6,911 nt of DNA, from NCBI GenBank assembly GCA_028293005.1, contig JAQGLH010000182.1, positions 1-6,911 of the forward strand, in the 5' to 3' direction. The position numbers were made by a program, and so were the translations under genes. The DNA comes from Alphaproteobacteria bacterium (GTDB lineage: Bacteria > Pseudomonadota > Alphaproteobacteria > Sphingomonadales > Sphingomonadaceae). The notes beneath the pieces are model-generated. The model did no database searches. It was given only the letters and a program-made list of their open reading frames with translations, and was not told where the DNA came from. Below are positions 1 to 6,433 of the stretch, one piece after another (positions within the stretch are counted from its first letter, which is position 1; each line of letters begins with the position of its first letter).

Positions 1-2890
1 AGGCCGAATCGCCCGACAGCGAGAGCGCGGTCGGGATCATGCCGGCCACCATCGCCACCGTCGTCATCACGATCGGCTGCGCCCTTTTGTGGCCGGCATC
101 GATAATGGCGGTGGCCTTGTCGACGCCCTTGTCCATCTCGTCCAGCGCGAAATCGACGAGCAGGATCGAGTTCTTGGCGACGATGCCAAGCAGCATCAGC
201 AAGCCGATGAACACCGGCATCGACAGCACGTTGCCGGTGACGAGCAGCGCCAGCGCGCTGCCCAGCGGCGCGAGCAGCAGCGAGCCCATGTTGACGAGCG
301 GCGGAAGCACGCGCTTGTACAGCAGCACGAGCACCGCGAACACGAGCAGCACGCCCGAGATGACCGCGACGATGAAGCTCTGCAGCATCTCGAGCTGCCA
401 TTTGTTCGGGCCGGAGTTGATCAGGCGAACCCCCTGCGGAAGGTTCTGCATCGTCGGCAACTGGTAGATTTTCGGCATCGCGTCGCCGGTGACCTTGCCC
501 GGCGCGAGATCGGCGCCGATCACCACCCGGCGCGTCTGGTCGAAGCGGCGGATCTCGGTCGGCCCCGCCCCGAAGCTGATGTCGGCGACCACCTTGAGCG
601 GCACCGAACCTCCCTTGGTCGTCGGCACCGGCAAATTCTCGATCGTCGCCTTGCTGCGGCGCGATTGCTCGTTGAGCGACACCCGGATCGGGATCTGCCG
701 GTCGGAAAGCGAGAATTTTGCGCTGTTCTGATCGATGTCGCCCAAGGTCGCGATGCGGACGGTCTGGCTGAGCGCGGCGGTGGTGACGCCGAGATCCGCG
801 GCGAGGTCCATGCGCGGCTTGATCGTGATCTCGGGCCGCTGCATCTCGCCATTGATCCGGGGTGCGACCAGTTCGGGCAATTTCTGCATCTCGCCGACCA
901 CCCTGCGTGCGGTCGCGTTGAGCAACGCGGGGTCGTCGCTGCCGAGCATGATCGCGATGTCGCGGCCGCCGACGGCGCCCTGCTGCGATTGGAAATGGAC
1001 CCGCGCGTCCGGGATCTGGTTGAGCTTGGGCGCGAATGCGCGCTCGAACTCGACGCTGGTCCGATCGCGATGCTTGTTGAGCGTCAGATAGATGTTGGCA
1101 TTGCCGACCTCGATGTCCGAGAAGGCCGCGACCACTTCGGGCGCCGCGCGCAGGATGCTCGCCACCTGCTCGGTCACCGCCTTGGTCTGCTCGTGCGTCG
1201 TCCCCGGCGCCATTTCGATCACCACGGTGCTGTAATCGGTGTTGACGGTCGGCTGGAAGGTGAGCGGCAGCGCCTTGAAGCAGACGATCGTCGCCAGGAA
1301 GGCGGCGAGGCCGATCAGCATCGTCTTCCAGCGATGCTTGAGCGACCAGTGCAGCACCGCCATATAACGATCCATCAGCCAGCCCTCGCCATGGCTGGCG
1401 GGGCCGCTGGCCCGGAGGAAATAGGCGGCGACCATCGGCGTGATCATGCGTGCGACCAGCAGGCTGATCAGCACCGCGATGACGACCGTGAAGCCGAAAT
1501 GCTTGAAGAACTGGCCGGCAATGCCGGGCATCAGCCCGACCGGCAGGAACACTGCGACGATCGACATCGTCGTCGCGAGCACCGCGAGGCCGATCTCGTC
1601 GGCGGCGTCGATCGCCGCCTGATAGGCGGTCTTGCCCATGCGCATGTGGCGCACGATGTTCTCGATCTCGACGATCGCATCGTCGACCAGCACGCCCGCG
1701 ACGAGACTGAGCCCGAGCAGGCTGAGCCCGTTCAGCGTGAACCCCATCAGGTCCATGAACCAGAAGGTCGGCACCGCGGCGAGCGGGATGGCGAGCGCCG
1801 AAATGACCGTCGCGCGCCAGTCGCGCAGGAACAGGAAGACGACGAGCACGGCGAGCACCGCGCCCTCCACCATCGCCTCCATCGCAGAGTGATATTGCTG
1901 CTTGGTGTAATCGACGCTCGTGTAGAGCAATCGGAACTGGACCTTGGGATTCTCCTTCCGGATCTTCTCCAGCTCGGCGGCGGATTTGTCGAACACGGTG
2001 ACGTCGGACGCGCCCTTCGACTTCGAGATGCCGAAGCTCAGCACCTGGCGGCCGTCCATCATCGAGGTGGCGCGTTGCTCGGCGTAGAGATCGCGCACCT
2101 CGGCAATGTCGCTGAGCTTGACCGTGCGGCCGTCGCCGACCGTGATCTGCGTCGCGCCGAGCGTGCGCGCGTCGCGCGCGTTGCCGAGCACGCGAACCGC
2201 CTGCTCGGAGCCGGCGATTTGGACGCGGCCGCCGGCGGCGTTGAGATTGACCTGTCTCAGCTGCTGGTTGACCTGCGCCGCGGTGATCCCCTGCGCCTGC
2301 AGCTTGGCCGGATCGAGAATGATGCGGATCTCGCGGCTGACGCCGCCGCCGCGTTCGACCGCGGAGAGGCCTTCGATCTGCAGCAGCCGCTTGGCGATAT
2401 TATTGTCGACGTACCAGCTCAATTCCTCGAGCGTCATGTCGACCGCCTCGGCCGAATAAAAGGCAATCGGCCCGCCACTGGCGATGTCCATGCGCTGGAC
2501 CTGCGGCTCCAATATCCCGTCGGGCAGGTCGCTCCGGACCTGCGCAATGGCGTTGCGCACGTCGTTCAGCGCGCGATCGACCGGGATTCCGAGATCGAAC
2601 TGGACGCTGGTGCGCGACGATCCCTCGCTGATGTAGGAGGTGATCTCGTCCACCCCGTTGACCGAGCGAACCGCCGCCTCGACTCTCTGCGTCACCTGGG
2701 TCTCGAGTTCGGACGGAGCCGCGCCAGGCTGAATGACGGTGACGTTGACGAACGGCGCCTCGACGTCGGGATTGTCGTTCACGTCCATGCGCATGAACGC
2801 GATGATGCCGGCGAGCGTCAGCGCGACGAACAGGACGATCGGCGGAACCGGATTGCGGATCGACCAAGCCGAGATGTTCCTGAAATTCAT
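1..2890 (-). CDS. RND efflux transporter permease, AcrB/HAE1-like (C-terminus cut by window edge)
   Basis: This is the inner-membrane proton-driven pump of a tripartite efflux system, exporting small molecules with an adaptor and an outer-membrane channel. The minus-strand frame stays open from ATG at 2890 to base 1, giving 963 codons. The N-terminus ([14 protein letters not shown]) leads into TM1 at about residues 14-33, then a large periplasmic loop. A TM2-TM6 bundle follows from about residue 335. TM7 is near 520-540, a second periplasmic loop spans about 541-835, and TM8 is at about 839-858. The proton-relay residues are intact: Asp403 and Asp404 in [11 protein letters not shown] match AcrB Asp407/Asp408, and Lys906 in [13 protein letters not shown] matches AcrB Lys940. 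AcrB has about 1049 residues, so roughly 50-100 residues lie beyond the left edge. The gene starts 12 bases after the adaptor stop, so they form one operon. A GGAG about 10 bases upstream can serve as ribosome binding site. Substrate cannot be told; a heavy-metal (CzcA) type is less likely. Confidence 0.95.
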   Translation of the reverse strand, partial: MNFRNISAWSIRNPVPPIVLFVALTLAGIIAFMRMDVNDNPDVEAPFVNVTVIQPGAAPSELETQVTQRVEAAVRSVNGVDEITSYISEGSSRTSVQFDLGIPVDRALNDVRNAIAQVRSDLPDGILEPQVQRMDIASGGPIAFYSAEAVDMTLEELSWYVDNNIAKRLLQIEGLSAVERGGGVSREIRIILDPAKLQAQGITAAQVNQQLRQVNLNAAGGRVQIAGSEQAVRVLGNARDARTLGATQITVGDGRTVKLSDIAEVRDLYAEQRATSMMDGRQVLSFGISKSKGASDVTVFDKSAAELEKIRKENPKVQFRLLYTSVDYTKQQYHSAMEAMVEGAVLAVLVVFLFLRDWRATVISALAIPLAAVPTFWFMDLMGFTLNGLSLLGLSLVAGVLVDDAIVEIENIVRHMRMGKTAYQAAIDAADEIGLAVLATTMSIVAVFLPVGLMPGIAGQFFKHFGFTVVIAVLISLLVARMITPMVAAYFLRASGPASHGEGWLMDRYMAVLHWSLKHRWKTMLIGLAAFLATIVCFKALPLTFQPTVNTDYSTVVIEMAPGTTHEQTKAVTEQVASILRAAPEVVAAFSDIEVGNANIYLTLNKHRDRTSVEFERAFAPKLNQIPDARVHFQSQQGAVGGRDIAIMLGSDDPALLNATARRVVGEMQKLPELVAPRINGEMQRPEITIKPRMDLAADLGVTTAALSQTVRIATLGDIDQNSAKFSLSDRQIPIRVSLNEQSRRSKATIENLPVPTTKGGSVPLKVVADISFGAGPTEIRRFDQTRRVVIGADLAPGKVTGDAMPKIYQLPTMQNLPQGVRLINSGPNKWQLEMLQSFIVAVISGVLLVFAVLVLLYKRVLPPLVNMGSLLLAPLGSALALLVTGNVLSMPVFIGLLMLLGIVAKNSILLVDFALDEMDKGVDKATAIIDAGHKRAQPIVMTTVAMVAGMIPTALSLSGDSA

Positions 2891-2902
2891 CTTCCGCTCC
2901 GC

Positions 2903-4087
2903 TCAGCGCGCGGCCCGCGCCCGGGCCGGCTGCACTTTGTCACCCGGATTGAGGAACGGCGCGGCCGAAAGCACGATACGCTCGTTGCCCGCAAGCCCTT
3001 GCGTGATCGCGACACCGGCGTCGGACACGTCGCCGATCTTGATCCCGCGCCTGATCACCTTGTTCCGGGCATCGACGACATAGACGTAATTGCCCTGCTC
3101 GTCGCTTTGCACCGCCGATTCCGGAAGCAACGGTGCGCTGACGGTGCCGACGCGCATCTCGACGCTTGCAAATCCGCCGGGCCGAAGCGCCTTGGCATAA
3201 GGAAGCGCGACGCGGGCATAGCCCTGCCGAGTCTGCGGATCGATCACCGGCGAGACCTGCCAGACGCTGCCCTGGAAAGCCGCGATCGATCCGACCGGCG
3301 TCACCGTCGCCGGCGTGCCGACGGCGATTTGCGCGAGATCCTCCTGCGGCAGGCGTGCGAGCAGCTCCATTTGGCCGTTCTGCGCGATGCGGAACAATGC
3401 GCCCGAGCCGGACCCGACCACCTGCCCGGCCTCGAGCCTGCGTTCGAGCACGAGCCCGGCGGCGGGCGCGCGAATGTCGAGCCTGCCGATCCGCGCACGC
3501 GATTGGCCGAGCTGAGCCTGCGCCACGCGCACGCGGGCATTGGCCGCGTCGCGCGCCGCGACGCGCCGCTCGACGTCCGCCTTGGAGACGAAGCCGCGGC
3601 TGACCAGCGCCTGTGCGCGCTCCAGCTCCTGCTGCGCGAGCGCGGCATCGGCGCGCGCGACATCGATCGACGCGGCAAGCTGACGAGATTCCTCGGCCTG
3701 CACCGATCGCTCGATCACCGCCAAGCTCTGACCCGCGCGCACCCAGTCGCCTGCCTCGGCGAGCACGCGCGTGACCATGCCGCCCTCGCCGGCGACTCCG
3801 ACGGGCATGTCGCGGCGTGCGGCGAGCGATCCGGTGGCACTGATCACCCGCGCGACCTGCTGGCGGCCGGGCACGATCACCGTGACGTGAGGCGCCGCTC
3901 CGGCGTTGGGGACGGCGGCGGGCTCGCCCCGCGACATCAGCAGCAGGACGATCGCGACTAGCGCGAACAACGCGGCGACGGCGGCGATGATGATCCGGCG
4001 GCGGCGGCGAAGCGTGCGCTCCTCGCCGGCCATCACCCCCTCAATCGATTGGCCTTCCCATCCCGCCGTCTCGACATTCATTTTCAT
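2903..4087 (-). CDS. RND efflux periplasmic adaptor subunit (membrane fusion protein)
   Basis: This adaptor bridges the RND pump and an outer-membrane channel. It is 394 residues, usual for the HlyD/AcrA family. The N-terminus is cytoplasmic with an arginine run at about residues 27-31, then one membrane helix at about 32-51. There is no lipobox, so it is anchored by the helix rather than as a lipoprotein. The first lipoyl half lies near 99-126 (GGMVTRVLAEAGDWV), followed by an Ala/Gln/Arg/Glu-rich coiled-coil hairpin at about 127-200. The second lipoyl half contains DIRAPAAGLVLERRLEAG. A beta-barrel and a membrane-proximal domain follow (GGFASVEMRVG, then LLPESAVQ). It is first in the operon, 12 bases before the pump gene. 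The start is not certain: ATG at 4087 has only a weak upstream GGG, and ATG at 4081 has a GGA about 8 bases ahead; the two differ by two residues. Transcription probably starts near 4122, behind an operator-like palindrome. Confidence 0.93.
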   Translation of the reverse strand: MKMNVETAGWEGQSIEGVMAGEERTLRRRRRIIIAAVAALFALVAIVLLLMSRGEPAAVPNAGAAPHVTVIVPGRQQVARVISATGSLAARRDMPVGVAGEGGMVTRVLAEAGDWVRAGQSLAVIERSVQAEESRQLAASIDVARADAALAQQELERAQALVSRGFVSKADVERRVAARDAANARVRVAQAQLGQSRARIGRLDIRAPAAGLVLERRLEAGQVVGSGSGALFRIAQNGQMELLARLPQEDLAQIAVGTPATVTPVGSIAAFQGSVWQVSPVIDPQTRQGYARVALPYAKALRPGGFASVEMRVGTVSAPLLPESAVQSDEQGNYVYVVDARNKVIRRGIKIGDVSDAGVAITQGLAGNERIVLSAAPFLNPGDKVQPARARAAR

Positions 4088-4120
4088 ATTCCATACCCGG
4101 CATGGCGGTACCGCGAAGCC

Positions 4121-4146
4121 GTGACTGTATTATATCAATAAGTCAC
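4121..4146. promoter_or_regulatory. Operator-like inverted repeat over the efflux promoter
   Basis: Perfect 6-base arms GTGACT (4121-4126) and AGTCAC (4141-4146) face each other across 14 bases. Inner TATT (4128-4131) and AATA (4137-4140) repeat the symmetry with a one-base offset. The size and the TGAC/GTCA ends resemble operators of TetR-family efflux repressors; this is inference, since no regulator gene lies in the window. The element covers the -10 box and the likely start site of the efflux operon, which fits repression by blocking RNA polymerase. Confidence 0.5.
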
Positions 4147-4155
4147 CCGCCTCAA
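4129..4155 (-). promoter_or_regulatory. Sigma-70-type promoter of the adaptor-pump operon
   Basis: Read on the minus strand, a consensus TATAAT (-10) lies at 4134-4129. TTGAGG (-35) lies at 4155-4150, with a rather short 15-base spacer (CTTGAG with 16 bases is the alternative). The predicted start site is near 4122, giving a leader of about 35 bases before ATG at 4087. An exact TATAAT is notable in DNA this rich in GC. Confidence 0.5.
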
Positions 4156-4330
4156 GCTACAATGTCGGCATTTCCCCCGCGCCCTGGGATTGTCTTTACA
4201 CGGCTCGGCACGCCTTGGCCATCGTAAGCTGTTGCATAATGAGGGGATTGGTTCGGTTCAGCAACGATGCAGGGACATTCGCGTTAGTCGCGGTGAGGCC
4301 GCTGAAATCCGTACAAGGCCCCAGTACGAC

Positions 4331-4335
4331 AGGAG
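4331..4335 (+). promoter_or_regulatory. Ribosome binding site fixing the SIMPL gene start
   Basis: AGGAG lies 7 bases before ATG at 4343. The open frame continues upstream to 4190, but the residues encoded there are Arg-rich and uncharacteristic. The signal peptide begins directly at 4343, so this site decides the start. Confidence 0.8.
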
Positions 4336-4342
4336 TTCGACC

Positions 4343-5068
4343 ATGATCCGAAGCCTTACCCTTGCCTCTCTGCTCGCCCCGATGCTGACGCTGTCGGCGG
4401 GCGCGATGCCCGCGCACGCCCAGACCCAAGTCCAGACCGCGATGGCGGGAACGCGTCTCGACATCGTCGCGACGGGCGAGGTGACGCGGGTGCCCGATAT
4501 TGCGCGGATCAACGCGGGGGTGGTGACACAGGCGCCGACCGCGACCGTTGCGATCGCGCAGAACGCGCGCCAGATGGCGGCGGTGCGCGCGGCGCTCACA
4601 AAGGCGGGGATCGCCGACCGCGACATCCAGACGAGCACGATCAGCCTTCAGCCCGAATATCGCTATATCGAGAACCAAAGCCCGGTGCTCACAGGCTACC
4701 GCGCAAGCAACGAAGTGAACGTCCGCTTCAGGGACATCGCCGATACCGGCAGGATCCTCGACGCGCTTGTCGCGCAGGGGGCGAACCAGATCAATGGCCC
4801 CATGCTCAGCATCGACAAGCCCGAGGAGGCGTTGGACGAAGCCCGGATCAAGGCGCTGACGAGCGCCCGCGCGCGCGCCGACCTCTACGCGCGCCAGCTC
4901 GGCAAGAGAGTGACCCGGATCCTGTCGATCAGCGAATCCGGCGGCTTCTATGCGCCTCCTCAGCCGATGATGGCGCAGACGATGGCGCGTGACGCGGCGT
5001 CGACCAAGATCGATCCCGGCGAGCAGGCGGTGTCGGTGAGCCTCTCGATCAGCTTCGAGCTCAACTAA
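4343..5068 (+). CDS. Secreted SIMPL domain (DUF541) protein
   Basis: The product is 241 residues. Residues 1-26 form a signal peptide with a short basic start (MIR), a hydrophobic core and an AHA cleavage site before Gln27, so the mature protein should be periplasmic. From about residue 38 (TRLDIVATGEVTRVPDIARI) to the end (VSVSLSISFELN) it matches the SIMPL/DUF541 family, with the family's opening strand carrying a GxGxV-like ATGEV segment, alternating helices and strands, and a closing beta strand. The family includes BP26/OMP28 of Brucella and E. coli YggE. Its biochemical role is unsettled; links to oxidative-stress protection and oligomeric periplasmic assemblies have been reported. Here it is a single gene, transcribed away from the efflux operon and followed by a strong terminator. 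No convincing promoter was found; CATAAT at 4235-4240 is the best -10 candidate, but its -35 is poor. Confidence 0.9.
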   Translation: MIRSLTLASLLAPMLTLSAGAMPAHAQTQVQTAMAGTRLDIVATGEVTRVPDIARINAGVVTQAPTATVAIAQNARQMAAVRAALTKAGIADRDIQTSTISLQPEYRYIENQSPVLTGYRASNEVNVRFRDIADTGRILDALVAQGANQINGPMLSIDKPEEALDEARIKALTSARARADLYARQLGKRVTRILSISESGGFYAPPQPMMAQTMARDAASTKIDPGEQAVSVSLSISFELN

Positions 5069-5074
5069 GCGCCG

Positions 5075-5108
5075 AAAAAGCCGCTCCCACGATGGGGAGC
5101 GGCTTTTT
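5075..5108. terminator. Bidirectional intrinsic terminator
   Basis: A 14-base perfect stem (5075-5088 with 5095-5108) closes a 6-base loop, ACGATG. The GC-rich core GCCGCTCCC is flanked by A5 on the left and T6 on the right, so each strand yields a hairpin ending in a U tract. It lies 7 bases after the SIMPL gene stop and about 35 bases beyond the stop of the convergent GlsB-like gene, and should end both transcripts. Confidence 0.92.
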
Positions 5109-5142
5109 TCAATAAGGCCGGCTGGTGGCCGGTGGTCTGGGT

Positions 5143-5403
5143 CTAACGAACGCGGCCGCGGCGGACCAGGTTGACGATCGCGAGCAGGATAACCGCGCCG
5201 ATCAGCGAAATGATGAATGCCGTGACGCTGAGCGGAGCCTGGTTGATTGAGCCTCCGTTGAACAGCAGATTGGCAATGAACGCGCCGACGATGCCGACCA
5301 CGATGTTGAGCAACACGCCTTGCTGGGCATCCGTGCGCATGATGAGGCTGGCGAGCCAGCCCACAATACCGCCGACGATAATCCAGACAATGAATCCGAT
5401 CAT
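5143..5403 (-). CDS. GlsB/YeaQ/YmgE family stress-response membrane protein
   Basis: This is a tiny inner-membrane protein of 86 residues, the usual length for the family, also called transglycosylase-associated. Three hydrophobic helices fill it: about 2-22 (starting IGFIVWIIVGGIVGW), 30-48 and 59-80. Glycine-rich turns separate them, and a basic tail (RRGRVR) probably faces the cytoplasm. The GGIVGWLASLIM pattern and the GIVGAFIANLLF pattern of helix two are family hallmarks. Members are commonly induced in stress and stationary phase, but their molecular role is unknown. The start is supported by AGGAGGG at 5415-5409, 5 bases before ATG. An EcfG-like promoter upstream agrees with stress control. 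The gene stands alone, convergent with the SIMPL gene and sharing its terminator. Confidence 0.93.
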   Translation of the reverse strand: MIGFIVWIIVGGIVGWLASLIMRTDAQQGVLLNIVVGIVGAFIANLLFNGGSINQAPLSVTAFIISLIGAVILLAIVNLVRRGRVR

Positions 5404-5408
5404 ATTTT

Positions 5409-5415
5409 CCCTCCT
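5409..5415 (-). promoter_or_regulatory. Strong Shine-Dalgarno of the GlsB-like gene
   Basis: On the minus strand AGGAGGG sits 5 bases ahead of ATG at 5403. It is the strongest ribosome binding site in the window, in line with high expression of a small membrane protein. Confidence 0.85.
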
Positions 5416-5426
5416 GTACGCTGCCG

Positions 5427-5456
5427 ACGAACCGGTCCTTTTTTGCGGCGGTTCGT
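5427..5456. repeat. Perfect 8-base inverted repeat in the GlsB-like gene leader
   Basis: ACGAACCG (5427-5434) and CGGTTCGT (5449-5456) pair perfectly around a 14-base spacer. The repeat falls at or just after the start site expected from the EcfG-like promoter and ends 11 bases before the Shine-Dalgarno. It could be a 5'-end hairpin of the mRNA or a protein-binding site. There is no U tract placed to make it a terminator for the minus strand. Confidence 0.45.
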
Positions 5457-5460
5457 GGTC

Positions 5461-5487
5461 AAGACGCGCAAGCAGCGTGCTTGTTCC
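5461..5487 (-). promoter_or_regulatory. Candidate EcfG (general stress sigma factor) promoter
   Basis: On the minus strand GGAAC (5487-5483) is followed after exactly 16 bases by CGTC (5466-5463). The known alphaproteobacterial EcfG consensus is GGAAC, 16-17 bases, CGTT, so only the last base differs. The position, about 60 bases before the start codon of a stress-family gene, is right. The start site would be near 5456, giving a leader of about 50 bases. Confidence 0.5.
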
Positions 5488-5595
5488 GCGCAGTTGCGGA
5501 CAGCAATCGGGAAGAATTCGCGGTTAATTACGGATTGTTTCGTGAAAGTATCGAGCGGCAGATCACGTGCAGCACCGCTGTACGCATCGGGATCG

Positions 5596-5895
5596 TCAGA
5601 ACTTCTGCTGGCGTTCGTAAAGCGACTTGTAATGCTGGATGCGCGTGACACGCAGGCCGGGCATGCCCGAGCGGTCGACGGCCCGCTGCCAGGTGGCGAA
5701 CTCCTCGAGTGTCAATCCGTAGCGCTCGCAGACCTCGTCGACAGACAGAAGCCCGCCGCTCACTGCGGCCACGACCTCGGCCTTGCGCCGTACGACCCAA
5801 CGCGTCGTCGACCGCGGCGGAAGCGTCTCCAGCGTCAGCGGCTCGCCGAGCGGACCAATGACCTGAGCGGGACGTATCTTCTGATTCTCGATCAT
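5596..5895 (-). CDS. sciP: SciP, CtrA-inhibiting cell-cycle regulator (DUF1153)
   Basis: The product is 99 residues and matches the DUF1153/SciP family along its whole length. Features include VIGPLGEPLTLETLPP (12-27), the highly conserved TTRWVVRRKAEVVAAV (30-45), a helix-turn-helix region at about 51-75 (SVDEVCERYGLTLEEFATWQ), and the closing GLRVTRIQHYKSLY. In Caulobacter crescentus SciP is made in G1 and represses CtrA-activated genes, including flagellar genes and ccrM, by binding CtrA and DNA. The same role is inferred here. A GAGG 5 bases upstream supports ATG at 5895. It lies 117 bases downstream of a same-strand small gene, so it may have its own promoter; I searched 5896-6012 for a full CtrA box (TTAA, 7 bases, TTAA) and found none. 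No clear terminator follows it. Confidence 0.93.
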   Translation of the reverse strand: MIENQKIRPAQVIGPLGEPLTLETLPPRSTTRWVVRRKAEVVAAVSGGLLSVDEVCERYGLTLEEFATWQRAVDRSGMPGLRVTRIQHYKSLYERQQKF

Positions 5896-6012
5896 TCCTA
5901 CCTCAAACTTCGCCCTGAAACGGCGGGCACTCCATTCTTCGATCCCCAGCCCTTAACCGCAGGGCATTGAAGGAAGGCTAAAATGCGAAGGTAAATTTCG
6001 CGGTCATTTCGG

Positions 6013-6312
6013 TTAATCCCCAATCCTGAAATCGACGCTGCTCGCAGTGTGGGCGGCGGACAGGTTGAACGAGCCGCGCTGTTGCGCGATCGCGTCGCGC
6101 CAGCGCGGCCCAGCGAGCAGGAGCTCGACCAGTGCCTGCTGACCGTTGCCGAGCGCTGTGCGCGCCTCGACGCGCGCCGTGAGGCTCGCCGACTGCAGCG
6201 CCCGCAGCGCCGCGATCAGCAGCTCATAATCGAGCCCGGCCGCCGAACGGCCGGCCTGCAATGCGTTCGCGCGCCGGAAGAAACCCAGATCCTTGACCGA
6301 GCTTCTAATCAA
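6013..6312 (-). CDS. Small hypothetical protein, start uncertain
   Basis: I do not recognise this protein. The frame from about 6300 to the TAA at 6015-6013 has strongly GC-biased third positions and no rare codons, unlike the upstream stretch, so it is probably truly coding. It contains no methionine at all. The best start is TTG at 6312, giving 99 residues; another TTG near codon 18 is possible, and neither has a good Shine-Dalgarno. The product is Ala/Leu/Arg-rich with two likely amphipathic helices (about [20 protein letters not shown] and [20 protein letters not shown]). It ends in a Ser-rich tail, SSVDFRIGD. No signal peptide or membrane helix is seen. It is divergent from mnmA and upstream of sciP on the same strand. 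It could be a complete gene with a non-ATG start or the remnant of a longer one. The open frame continues upstream across mnmA, but that part is antisense shadow. Confidence 0.55.
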   Translation of the reverse strand: MIRSSVKDLGFFRRANALQAGRSAAGLDYELLIAALRALQSASLTARVEARTALGNGQQALVELLLAGPRWRDAIAQQRGSFNLSAAHTASSVDFRIGD

Positions 6313-6396
6313 TAAGGCTGAAGACGGGGTAAAAGCGCCTTTAGGGATTGGGCCGGAGCAACGGCAACGAGGACGAGCCTCCGAATTGCCGAAGGT

Positions 6397-6423
6397 TTCG
6401 ACAAAAAGCACGCCAGCTATTAT
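6397..6423 (+). promoter_or_regulatory. Possible mnmA promoter
   Basis: TATTAT at 6418-6423 resembles a -10 box, and TTCGAC at 6397-6402 is a weak -35 with a 15-base spacer. The predicted start site would be near 6430, almost on ATG 6434, implying a nearly leaderless message. The sequence support is weak. Confidence 0.25.
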
Positions 6424-6433
6424 GGGGGCGGGC

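Noticed and set aside
89..3961. A 1290-codon plus-strand open frame antisense to the pump and adaptor genes
   Set aside because: It lies in exact codon register with the two minus-strand genes, which share one frame. Its stops would need TTA, CTA or TCA sense codons, which are rare in GC-rich genes. The translation is Arg/Asp/His/Glu-rich with no recognisable domain, while the minus strand gives full RND and adaptor proteins.
4190..4342. N-terminal extension of the SIMPL open frame
   Set aside because: The extra 51 residues lack family similarity. A signal peptide and an AGGAG site mark the start at 4343.
5522..5545. TTAATTA-containing segment downstream of sciP resembling a CtrA site
   Set aside because: The second half reads TTGT rather than TTAA. 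It is not upstream of sciP and lies beyond the likely promoter of the GlsB-like gene.
5320..5970. A 216-codon plus-strand open frame across the GlsB-like gene, its leader and sciP
   Set aside because: It is antisense to two well-recognised genes and a regulatory gap, and shows no domain or ribosome binding site.
5980..6002. Possible terminator after the small hypothetical gene
   Set aside because: On the minus strand the stem is only 5 base pairs (GCGAA/TTCGC) and is followed by ATTTT; too weak to call.
5896..6012. CtrA-binding sites upstream of sciP
   Set aside because: Isolated TTAA half-sites occur (for example TTAACC), but none has a partner 7 bases away. AT-containing tetramers like these can arise by chance.
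6049..6315. Plus-strand 88-codon open frame opposite the small hypothetical gene
   Set aside because: Its composition is Arg/Gln-rich as in antisense shadows, and third-position GC bias favours the minus strand.
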